In this document: positions 1 through 5,021 of the stretch, in pieces
Layout: every line of letters starts with the position of its first letter
How positions within the stretch are numbered: the first letter of the stretch is position 1
Origin: Actinoplanes liguriensis
GTDB taxonomy: Bacteria > Actinomycetota > Actinomycetes > Mycobacteriales > Micromonosporaceae
Length of the DNA stretch: 7,085 nucleotides
Reading direction: 5' to 3'
Assembly: GCA_000715855.1 (NCBI GenBank)
Contig: KL571346.1
Span: forward strand, 5,381 to 12,465
The notes under the pieces: generated by a model
Databases searched by the model: none
Told to the model about the DNA's origin: nothing
What the model saw: only the letters and a program-made list of their open reading frames with translations
Made by a program: the position numbers and the translations under genes

Positions 1-264
1 CGGCTCGCCCTGACGTCCGCCGCCCAGCGCGTCGGCGATGAGGACCGTCGTCCCGATGTTGACCATCAGGATGACGCCGAGCAGGACGTTCTCCAGCGTG
101 CTGGCCACCGCCACGGCGCCGACCGCGGCTCCGCCGAGCCGCGCCACCCACACTGTGTCGATGATGCCGGCCACGACACCGGAGAGCAGCTCGAAGTAGA
201 CCGGGACACCGAGGCCGAGCAGCGCCCGGCGGGTGCTTCGCCGGCCTTCCAGAATTTTCGGCAC
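1..264 (-). CDS. MATE family efflux transporter, N-terminal part (cut by window edge)
   Basis: Multidrug and toxin extrusion (MATE) transporters are inner-membrane antiporters that expel cationic drugs or metabolites using a Na+ or H+ gradient. Only the first 88 codons are present; the gene continues past the left edge. After a basic leader (residues 1-13) comes a hydrophobic segment carrying PVYFELLSGVVAGIIDTVWV, which resembles MATE helix 1. A glycine/alanine-rich turn and a second long hydrophobic stretch (about residues 56-79) follow. The start is GTG at 264-262. It is preceded by a GGAGGA Shine-Dalgarno (268-273 on the complement) at good spacing, and no better start is seen. It is divergent from padR with 86 bp between the starts, which hold a perfect palindrome. 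The family call rests on the helix-1 pattern and is fairly secure; the substrate cannot be told. Confidence 0.82.
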   Translation of the reverse strand, partial: MPKILEGRRSTRRALLGLGVPVYFELLSGVVAGIIDTVWVARLGGAAVGAVAVASTLENVLLGVILMVNIGTTVLIADALGGGRQGEP

Positions 265-275
265 GGTTCCTCCGG

Positions 276-308
276 CTACCTCGAATAGAGAGACTCTATT
301 CGAGGTAG
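276..308. promoter_or_regulatory. Perfect inverted repeat, probable PadR operator
   Basis: CTACCTCGAATAGAG (276-290), spacer AGA (291-293), then CTCTATTCGAGGTAG (294-308). The arms are perfect over 15 bp and symmetry stops abruptly at both ends. The repeat lies between the divergent MATE and padR genes and covers the -10 and likely start point of the MATE promoter. PadR repressors are dimeric winged-helix proteins that bind such palindromes and commonly repress a neighbouring transporter and themselves. Binding by this PadR is inferred from position. The repeat is unlikely to be a terminator, as it sits between gene starts and has no T-run. Confidence 0.7.
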
Positions 309-322
309 TCAGACTTCGGCAA
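293..322 (-). promoter_or_regulatory. Candidate promoter for the MATE gene
   Basis: On the minus strand, TTGCCG (322-317) is followed after 18 nt by TAGAGT (298-293). These fit the actinobacterial vegetative pattern of TTGNCN and TANNNT. The predicted start near 286 leaves a leader of about 22 nt holding the GGAGGA ribosome site. The -10 lies inside the palindrome, so a bound repressor would block it. This is a pattern match only. Confidence 0.4.
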
Positions 323-350
323 CACCACCGCGATCCCTCGGAGGAGCACC

Positions 351-878
351 GTGCTGACCCTCGCGATCCTCGGCTTCCTGACGGAACGGCCACTGCACGC
401 CTACGAGCTGCGCCGCCACGTCTCCGGACTGATCGGCCACAACCGCCCGGTCAGCGACGGCGCCCTCTACCCGGCACTGCAGCGATTGCACCGCTCCGGC
501 CTGATCGAACGCCGCTCCGAACCGGGCGACAGCGCCCCGCCCCGGCAGATCCTCACGATCACCGACGAGGGGCGTGCCGAGCTGCTACGCCGGCTCACCA
601 TCCCGAAGGAGACGGAGATAACCGACGGCGGATCCTTCTTCACCCTGCTCGCGTTCCTCAGTCTCGTCCCCGATCCGGAACAGCAGGCCGCGGTGCTCCG
701 GCGCCGGCTGGACTTCCTGACCCGACCGGCCGGCTTCTTCACCACCGAGGCGGGTTCACCGGTACGGATCAAGGACGAACAGGACCGTTACCGCCAAGGC
801 ATGCTGGTGATGGCACGAGCGACCCAACAGGCCGAGCGGGCCTGGCTGGAGGAGACCCTGGCGGAAATCGGTTCCTAG
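351..878 (+). CDS. PadR family transcriptional regulator
   Basis: This 175-residue protein is the usual length for a PadR repressor with a C-terminal helical dimerisation domain. Residues 1-80 form the winged helix. LTLAILGFLTERPLHAYEL (2-20) is the typical first helix with its HAYEL turn. VSDGALYPALQRLHRSGLIE matches the recognition-helix pattern GxLYPxLxrLexxGLI, and the wing follows. Residues about 90-175 are charged and helical, and include an Ala/Gln/Arg-rich C-terminal helix. The start is GTG at 351, with GGAGGAG at 340-346 just upstream. Inferred role: it represses the divergent MATE gene and itself through the palindrome at 276-308, as LmrR does for LmrCD. The effector is unknown. The TAG stop overlaps the stop of the convergent SDR gene. 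Confidence 0.9.
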   Translation: MLTLAILGFLTERPLHAYELRRHVSGLIGHNRPVSDGALYPALQRLHRSGLIERRSEPGDSAPPRQILTITDEGRAELLRRLTIPKETEITDGGSFFTLLAFLSLVPDPEQQAAVLRRRLDFLTRPAGFFTTEAGSPVRIKDEQDRYRQGMLVMARATQQAERAWLEETLAEIGS

Positions 879-1675
879 GCGCGATCAGCGAGGAGCTCCT
901 CGGTGAGGTGGTGCAGGCGCGCCGCGTCGCCCGGGTCGAACGCGGGCGTGTCGGTCGGTACTCGGATGCCCTCCAGGACCGCGGTCAGTGGTGCCGGTGG
1001 CGCGTCGAGGAACGGCAGGATCTGGGCGACCGCCTGGGCGACCGGCTTGCCCGAGGTCCGCAGACGGTCGACGAAGGTGGCGGTGGCGATGTCGTACTCG
1101 CCGGCGAAGCTGGTCGCGACGACGCCGGGATGATCGATGACGTACGGGATGCCGGGGTGAACGCGGCTGAAGTGCACGCCGAGCAGGTCGCAGAGCGCGC
1201 CGCCGTGCCCGAGCGCGCCGGTTCCCGGATAATCGTGGCGCAGCTGCAGATCGTCCCAGCGCACCGGCCCGGTCTGACCCGAGCCGCCGAAGTTGAGCAC
1301 CACCGGGCGCTCGGCCCGGCCGAGCGGGCCGGCCAGCCCGTGACTGAGCAGATAGCGGCTCAGGTAGAACAGCGCGAAGTTGCTCTCGAAGCCATCCGGG
1401 GTCTCGACCCGGGTCGACCGGTGAAAGCGTGCTCCGAGGACGAGCACGTCCACCGCCGGATACCGTTCGGTGATCCAGGTGAGGACGCGGTGGTTCTCCG
1501 CGACCAGGCTCAGGTCGGCTCGCAGGAAGTGCGCCCGGTCGCCGTACGCCTCGAAGTCCTTGCCCTTATCGGTGCTGGTGCCGACGATGACGACCTCGTG
1601 TCCGCGCTCCAGATAGGCGTCGGCGAGCGCCCGGCCGATGCCGTCGGTTCCACCGGTGATGACCGCGGTTGCCAT
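875..1675 (-). CDS. SDR-family (Rossmann-fold) protein with an atypical active site
   Basis: This 266-residue protein has an intact dinucleotide-binding motif, TGGTDGIG (residues 7-14), so it should bind NAD(P)(H). The overall pattern is that of short-chain dehydrogenases: the ALFYLSRYLL helix near 101-110 and HPGVVATSF (182-190), resembling the PG turn after the active site. The catalytic signature is missing. Where YxxxK is expected the protein reads ALGHGGALCDLL (154-165), with no Tyr or Lys, and the NNAG motif is replaced by LGAR (80-83). It may use other residues or may not be a redox enzyme. The start is ATG at 1675, with AAGGAG overlapping the end of the sugar-binding protein gene (stop to start gap 2 bp), so it is very likely co-translated with it. 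An upstream extension of this frame reads through adapter sequence and is not coding. Its link to the transported sugar is unknown. Confidence 0.85.
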   Translation of the reverse strand: MATAVITGGTDGIGRALADAYLERGHEVVIVGTSTDKGKDFEAYGDRAHFLRADLSLVAENHRVLTWITERYPAVDVLVLGARFHRSTRVETPDGFESNFALFYLSRYLLSHGLAGPLGRAERPVVLNFGGSGQTGPVRWDDLQLRHDYPGTGALGHGGALCDLLGVHFSRVHPGIPYVIDHPGVVATSFAGEYDIATATFVDRLRTSGKPVAQAVAQILPFLDAPPAPLTAVLEGIRVPTDTPAFDPGDAARLHHLTEELLADRA

Positions 1676-1677
1676 GC

Positions 1678-2889
1678 TCACTCCTTGATGGCGGCGTTGG
1701 CCGCGTCCTGGGCCTTGCGCAGCCCGTCGGCGACACCGACCTGGCCGAGGAAGACCTGCTGGAGGATCGGGGTGACGGCGGTGCCGCCGGCCGAGACCCG
1801 CGGGCCGACCGGCGCCGGGAAGGTGGTGCCGGTGGCGGCGTCGAGGAACGGCTGGACATCCACGCCCAGCTTCTTCCAGTAGTCGACGAACGCCGGCTGG
1901 GCCGCGGTCACGCCTGTGTATAAGAGACAGATCCACTTGAGGACCTGCAGCGTGGCGTCCTTGTGCTTGGTCTTTGCCGAGGCGACAGCGGCGACGCCGT
2001 GGACCACGCTGACCCGCCCGGCCGGGCCCTTGAGCAGCGGCGCGATGCCCCAGTCGAACGTGGCGCCGTCCTGGATGTTCTTGAGGTTGTACGGCCCGGA
2101 CTGGAACAGGGCGAGTTTGCCCTGGGTGAACAGTTGCAGGGTCTTGTCGCCGTTGGTGTTGGTGTCCGCGGCGGACGGGGACACCTTCTCCTTGTTGATC
2201 AGGTCGACGACGTACTGGACGGCCTGTTCGGTCTTGGGCTGGTCGGCGAAGTCGAAGGTGTCGCCGTTCTGCCAGGTGCCGCCGTTGGAGCCGACGAAGT
2301 CCCAGAGGATCGCCTGGCTGTCGTAGGCGGCGTTGAACCCGTACTGCTTGCCCGGCACGGTGAGTTTGCGGGCGGCCGGCAGGAACGTGTCAGCGGCGCC
2401 CGTCGGATCCCAGGTGAGGTTCGTGGGGTCGACGCCGGCCTTGCTGACCAGGTCCTTGTTGTAGAACAGGGCGATCGAGTCCCACAGTTGCGGAACACCC
2501 CACAGCTTGCCGTTGCGGGTGTAGAGCGCGGTGACCGAGCGGACCCAGCCGGGGTCGTCGTCGATCGGCAGGAGCTGGTTGTTGTCGGCGTACAGACCGA
2601 AGTTGGAGGTGTTGGTCCAGTAGACGTCGGCTGCGGTGCCGGCGGAGATGTCGGTGGGCAGCTTGGTCCAGTAGTCGGCCCATGGCACGAGCTGCACGTC
2701 GACCTTGATGTCGGGGTGCTGCTGGGTGAACGCGTCGAAGGACGTCCGGTACGCCTTGGCGACCTGGTCGTCCCAGAGCCGGAAGGTGACCGTGGTCTGC
2801 CCGTCGGCGTCACCGGTGTCGTCGCCGCCGACCGAGCAGGCGGACAGGGCCAGGACCGAGACGGCGAGTGCGGCGAGAAGCTTCCTCAC
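1678..2889 (-). CDS. Sugar ABC transporter substrate-binding lipoprotein (family 1), containing adapter sequence
   Basis: Extracellular solute-binding protein of a CUT1-type carbohydrate importer, anchored to the outer face of the membrane. The signal peptide starts with basic RK, has a hydrophobic core, and ends in lipobox LSAC with the acylated Cys at residue 18. Family features include TVTFRLWDD (33-41), the AFTQQHPDIKVDV region (53-65), GKLWGVPQLWDSIALFYNKD (127-146) and FTQGKLALFQSGPY (254-267). The GTG start at 2889 has a weak GTGAGG upstream and lies 7 bp after the MalG-type gene. At 403 residues it is slightly short. Residues 321-325 (CLLYT) are encoded by a Tn5 mosaic-end adapter at 1915-1930. 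In relatives this place holds a longer Gly/Ser/Pro-containing segment, so roughly 10-20 real codons are probably missing although the frame stays open. The sugar is unknown. Confidence 0.88.
   Translation of the reverse strand: MRKLLAALAVSVLALSACSVGGDDTGDADGQTTVTFRLWDDQVAKAYRTSFDAFTQQHPDIKVDVQLVPWADYWTKLPTDISAGTAADVYWTNTSNFGLYADNNQLLPIDDDPGWVRSVTALYTRNGKLWGVPQLWDSIALFYNKDLVSKAGVDPTNLTWDPTGAADTFLPAARKLTVPGKQYGFNAAYDSQAILWDFVGSNGGTWQNGDTFDFADQPKTEQAVQYVVDLINKEKVSPSAADTNTNGDKTLQLFTQGKLALFQSGPYNLKNIQDGATFDWGIAPLLKGPAGRVSVVHGVAAVASAKTKHKDATLQVLKWICLLYTGVTAAQPAFVDYWKKLGVDVQPFLDAATGTTFPAPVGPRVSAGGTAVTPILQQVFLGQVGVADGLRKAQDAANAAIKE
1915..1930 (+). other. Tn5 mosaic-end (Nextera-type) adapter remnant, assembly artefact
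   Basis: TGTGTATAAGAGACAG is an exact match to positions 4-19 of the 19-nt synthetic Tn5 mosaic end AGATGTGTATAAGAGACAG. On the minus strand it reads CTGTCTCTTATACACA. Translated products such as CLLYT, LSLIH and MYKRQ are well-known adapter signatures, and all three appear in frames across this site. It is AT-rich within GC-rich coding sequence. A natural IS50 outer end differs (CTGACTC instead of CTGTCTC) and no transposase gene is present. Confidence 0.95.
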
Positions 2890-2896
2890 GAGGGCC

Positions 2897-3695
2897 TCAC
2901 TTCATTCCGGTGATGGTGATGGATCGGACGATGTGCTTCTGGAAGATCACGAAGAGCACCAGCAGCGGCAGGGTGGCCAGAGTGGTCGCGGCCATGACGA
3001 GCGTCCAGTTGCCGTTGAACTGGCTCTGCAGTGAGCACCCGCCACCGCTCGCCGCTGGTGATGATCAGCGGCCAGAGGAAGTCGTTCCAGCGGGTCACCG
3101 CCGTGATGATGAGCAGCGTCGACAGGATCGGGCGGCTCAGCGGCAGCACCACGTGCCACAGCGCGCGCAGGTGCCCGGCGCCGTCGAGGCGGGCCGCGTC
3201 GAGCAGGTCCTCGGGGATGGCCCGGAAGAACTCGCGGAGCAGGAACACCGTGTACGGCGAGCCGAACATCGCGGGCAGCACGATGCCCCAGAACGTGTCG
3301 CGCAGGCCGAGTTCGCTGAGCATGGCGAATCGGGGAACCATGATGGCGACGAACGGCACCATCAGGGTGGCCAGGTAGACCCAGAACAGCAGGTCGCGGC
3401 CGGGAAAACGCAGCCGGGCGAAGGCGTACGCGGCCAGGGCCAAGCACACCAGCTCGCCGATCACGATCACGATGACCACCTGCAGGGTGATGACCAGTGG
3501 TGGCACCAGCGTGTGCTCGCCGACCACCAGCTCGGCGTAACTGTGCCCGGAGAGCGGGGACGGCGGCGCGAGTGGTGACTGCTGGGCGAACTGCTGCGGC
3601 GTCTTCAGCGAGGTCTGGACGCTGAGCAGGTACGGCGCGAGAGTGAGCACGGCGGCGACGGTCAGGAAGACGTACGTCAGGAAATTCTTTTTCAT
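2897..3695 (-). CDS. Carbohydrate ABC transporter permease, MalG type, frame broken near the 3' end
   Basis: Inner-membrane permease of the CUT1 importer, pairing with the MalF-type gene just upstream (3-bp gap). The N-terminal helix covers about residues 5-25. Further helices lie near 64-93 and 102-121, and the ATPase-contacting EAA loop is EDLLDAARLDGAGHLRALW (162-180) followed by LP (184-185). The start is ATG at 3695. The frame is correct up to residue 222 (ACT at 3032-3030). After that the expected ending continues in a different frame: SQFNGNWTLVMAATTL, then LPLLVLFVIFQKH, then SITITGMK and TGA at 2899-2897. As written, the first frame instead runs to a stop at 2886 with an abnormal His/Arg-rich tail. 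The total length of 799 nt is one over a multiple of three. Family spacing suggests 5 or 8 missing bases more than one extra base. The cause may be sequencing error or true mutation. Confidence 0.85.
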
Positions 3696-3698
3696 GTT

Positions 3699-4589
3699 TC
3701 AGCCGATCTCGTAGGTGATCCGCTGCCGGAAGTACTGCTGCTGGGCGAGTGTCACGGCAACCAGCAGCACGAACAGCACCACTGACATGCTCGCGGCGCG
3801 TCCCATCCGGAATGATGTGAACGCCTCCTTGTAGATCAGTGACGCGACCACGTCGGTGCGGCCGGCCGGGCCGCCCTGTGTCATGGCGTAGACGGTGTCG
3901 AAGGTCTGCACGGTGGTGATGACATTGGTGGTCAGCACGAAGAACGTGGTCGGCCGGAGCAGCGGCAGGGTGATCCGCCACAGGGCCTGGCGGGAGCTCG
4001 CGCCGTCGATGCGCGCGGCCTCGTGGTACTGCTCGGGAATGCCGGCCAGTCCGGCCAGGTAGAACAGCGCGACGTAGCCGACGTGCATCCAGATGCTGAC
4101 GGCGGCGACCGACGGCAGGGCGAGCGCCGGGCTGCTCAGCCATTCGACGCGGTGCCCGGTCAGCGCGTTGAGCGCGCCGTCGGACGGGTCGAAGATCCAC
4201 TTCCAGACGACGCCGAGCGCCAGCGGCGCGGAGATCCAGGGCAGCGCGAAGATCACCCGGAACGCCACCGATCCGGGCAGCCGGCGGTGCAGCAGGACGG
4301 CCAGGAACAGTCCGAGCGCGATCTCGACCGGTACGACCAGCAGCACGAAGAGAGCTGTGACCAGCAGGGATCGGCCGAACGCGGGGTCGGTGAGGATCAC
4401 CCGGTAGTTGTCCAGCCCGAGGAAGCGGGCCGGGCTGACCAGGTCCCAGCGGAACAGGCTGATCCCGATGACCACGATGACCGGCACCAGCAGGAAGCCG
4501 ACTACGCCGATCAGGCTCGGCCCGACGAAGGCGTACCCGGTCAGGGTGTCGCGCCGGGGGCGGCCGGCGCCCGGAACCCTCGGACTCAC
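3699..4589 (-). CDS. Carbohydrate ABC transporter permease, MalF type
   Basis: First gene of the sugar-import operon, a 296-residue inner-membrane permease of normal CUT1 length. The short cytoplasmic tail is Arg-rich. Helix 1 is about residues 18-46 (GYAFVGPSLIGVVGFLLVPV), with further hydrophobic segments near 76-100, 111-131, 157-181, 216-227 and 267-283. The EAA loop is EQYHEAARIDGASSRQALWR (186-205) with LP at 208-209; it docks on the ATPase. I choose GTG at 4589 over GTG at 4595 because GGAGG (4600-4596) directly abuts the latter but is 6 nt from the former. It ends 3 bp before the MalG-type start. No ATPase gene follows, which fits actinobacterial CUT1 systems that share one MsiK-type ATPase. 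Confidence 0.9.
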   Translation of the reverse strand: MSPRVPGAGRPRRDTLTGYAFVGPSLIGVVGFLLVPVIVVIGISLFRWDLVSPARFLGLDNYRVILTDPAFGRSLLVTALFVLLVVPVEIALGLFLAVLLHRRLPGSVAFRVIFALPWISAPLALGVVWKWIFDPSDGALNALTGHRVEWLSSPALALPSVAAVSIWMHVGYVALFYLAGLAGIPEQYHEAARIDGASSRQALWRITLPLLRPTTFFVLTTNVITTVQTFDTVYAMTQGGPAGRTDVVASLIYKEAFTSFRMGRAASMSVVLFVLLVAVTLAQQQYFRQRITYEIG

Positions 4590-4622
4590 GCGCACCCTCC
4601 GCCGGATCGAAGCCTGCCGATG

Positions 4623-4652
4623 ACGCTAAGCCGTTCCGGCGATGACGATCAA
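4623..4652 (-). promoter_or_regulatory. Candidate promoter of the sugar-import operon
   Basis: On the minus strand TTGATC (4652-4647) and TAGCGT (4628-4623) are separated by 18 nt, matching actinobacterial -35 and TANNNT -10 patterns. A start near 4615 would give a leader of about 26 nt before the GTG at 4589. Two 8-bp direct repeats CGATGACG (4618-4625 and 4640-4647) and an inverted repeat CGATC/GATCG (4646-4650 and 4657-4661) overlap it and could be regulator sites. No regulator gene for it lies in the window. Pattern match only. Confidence 0.35.
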
Positions 4653-4721
4653 GCCCGATCGGCAAGATATGTTTTAGGGCGGTGTGAACAGGCTGAGGAT
4701 TCACCGCCGCCGGTGATCCGG

Positions 4722-4750
4722 TTAACGGATAGTAATCCTATAGGTCTAGT
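4722..4750 (+). promoter_or_regulatory. Candidate promoter for the SAM-IV leader and peptide-type importer
   Basis: TTAACG (4722-4727) and TCTAGT (4745-4750), 17 nt apart, each match 4 of 6 bases of TTGACA and TATAAT. They sit in an AT-richer stretch about 60 nt upstream of the riboswitch, where its promoter is expected. The palindromes CCTATAGG (4737-4744) and GGAT-AGTA-ATCC (4727-4738) fall in the spacer and could be operators. Other -10 choices in this stretch cannot be excluded. Confidence 0.25.
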
Positions 4751-4811
4751 AGACATTGGTGCTGCGGAGTCCTATCGTTGCTGCTACCGGGTGCTGTTTC
4801 CGGTACCGAAC

Positions 4812-4927
4812 GTCCGTGTTACGAGTGCCAACTCTCAGCCCCGGCTCGTTGGCCGGCAACCCTGCACCGCGGTGGGGTGCCCCGGGTGAGGACACGACCG
4901 CACAACGGCTGTGCGGTAAGCGCGCAC
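4812..4927 (+). ncRNA. SAM-IV-type S-adenosylmethionine riboswitch
   Basis: This leader RNA matches the actinobacterial SAM-IV aptamer as I remember it. The core has GAGTGCCAAC, AGCCCCGGCT, TGGCCGGCAACCCT, CCGCGGTGGGGTGCCCCGGG and a tail of AAGCGCG. Helices seen: P1 CGTGTT (4815-4820) with GACACG (4891-4896), one G-T pair. P2 is GCCAAC (4827-4832) with GTTGGC (4848-4853). P3 is CCC (4860-4862) with GGG (4875-4877), continuing as CAC (4865-4867) with GTG (4872-4874), loop CGCG. After P1, a perfect 8-bp hairpin ACCGCACA/TGTGCGGT (4897-4904 and 4910-4917) is followed by the tail GCGCG (4920-4924), which could pair with the P3 loop as the SAM-IV pseudoknot. That extra hairpin and tail separate SAM-IV from plain SAM-I. 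It should shut off the importer downstream when SAM is plentiful. Confidence 0.88.
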
Positions 4928-5012
4928 GTCCCTTCCGGGACCTGCTCAACGGAACGAATCCGAACCGTTCAGTGCGGGCTGCCCGCCTGACGTCTCCATG
5001 ATCTGCAAGGAG
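4928..5012 (+). promoter_or_regulatory. Riboswitch expression platform and ribosome site
   Basis: Between the aptamer and the gene lie small hairpins: GTCCC/GGGAC (4928-4932 and 4937-4941), AACGG/CCGTT (4948-4952 and 4965-4969) and GCGGG/CCCGC (4974-4978 and 4982-4986). None is followed by a T-run, so a classical intrinsic terminator is not seen. The Shine-Dalgarno AAGGAG (5007-5012) could pair with CTCC (4994-4997). This favours control of translation start over transcription termination, as is common for actinobacterial riboswitches. The exact switching pairs are not resolved. Confidence 0.4.
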
Positions 5013-5021
5013 CAACCCCTC

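Noticed and set aside
878..900. Terminator between padR and the SDR gene
   Set aside because: The genes overlap by 4 bp and I see no hairpin with a T-run there.
233..1882. Long plus-strand open frame across the padR gene and the SDR gene
   Set aside because: It lies in the wrong frame over padR and antisense to the SDR and sugar-binding genes. It is low in hydrophobic structure and rich in Arg/Pro/Gly, as expected of high-GC shadow frames.
1912..1930. A natural Tn5/IS50 end or insertion
   Set aside because: The sequence is the synthetic mosaic end, not the native outer end, and there is no transposase, target duplication or second end.
1676..1936. Extension of the SDR frame upstream to 1936, starting near the LSLIH peptide
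   Set aside because: It overlaps the sugar-binding protein gene in another frame and its first residues come from adapter sequence. The ATG at 1675 has a good ribosome site and begins the Rossmann strand.
1916..2326. Plus-strand open frame beginning MYKRQ
   Set aside because: The start is translated mosaic-end adapter, and the rest is antisense to the sugar-binding protein.
2947..4704. Long minus-strand open frame across both permease genes
   Set aside because: It is an Arg/Pro/His-rich shadow of the two permeases, except that its last part coincides with the tail region after the frame break, where it still does not give the family C-terminus.
4998..5021. In-frame ATG at 4998 as start of the family 5 binding protein
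   Set aside because: It lies before the AAGGAG ribosome site and would add eight charged or polar residues before the signal peptide.
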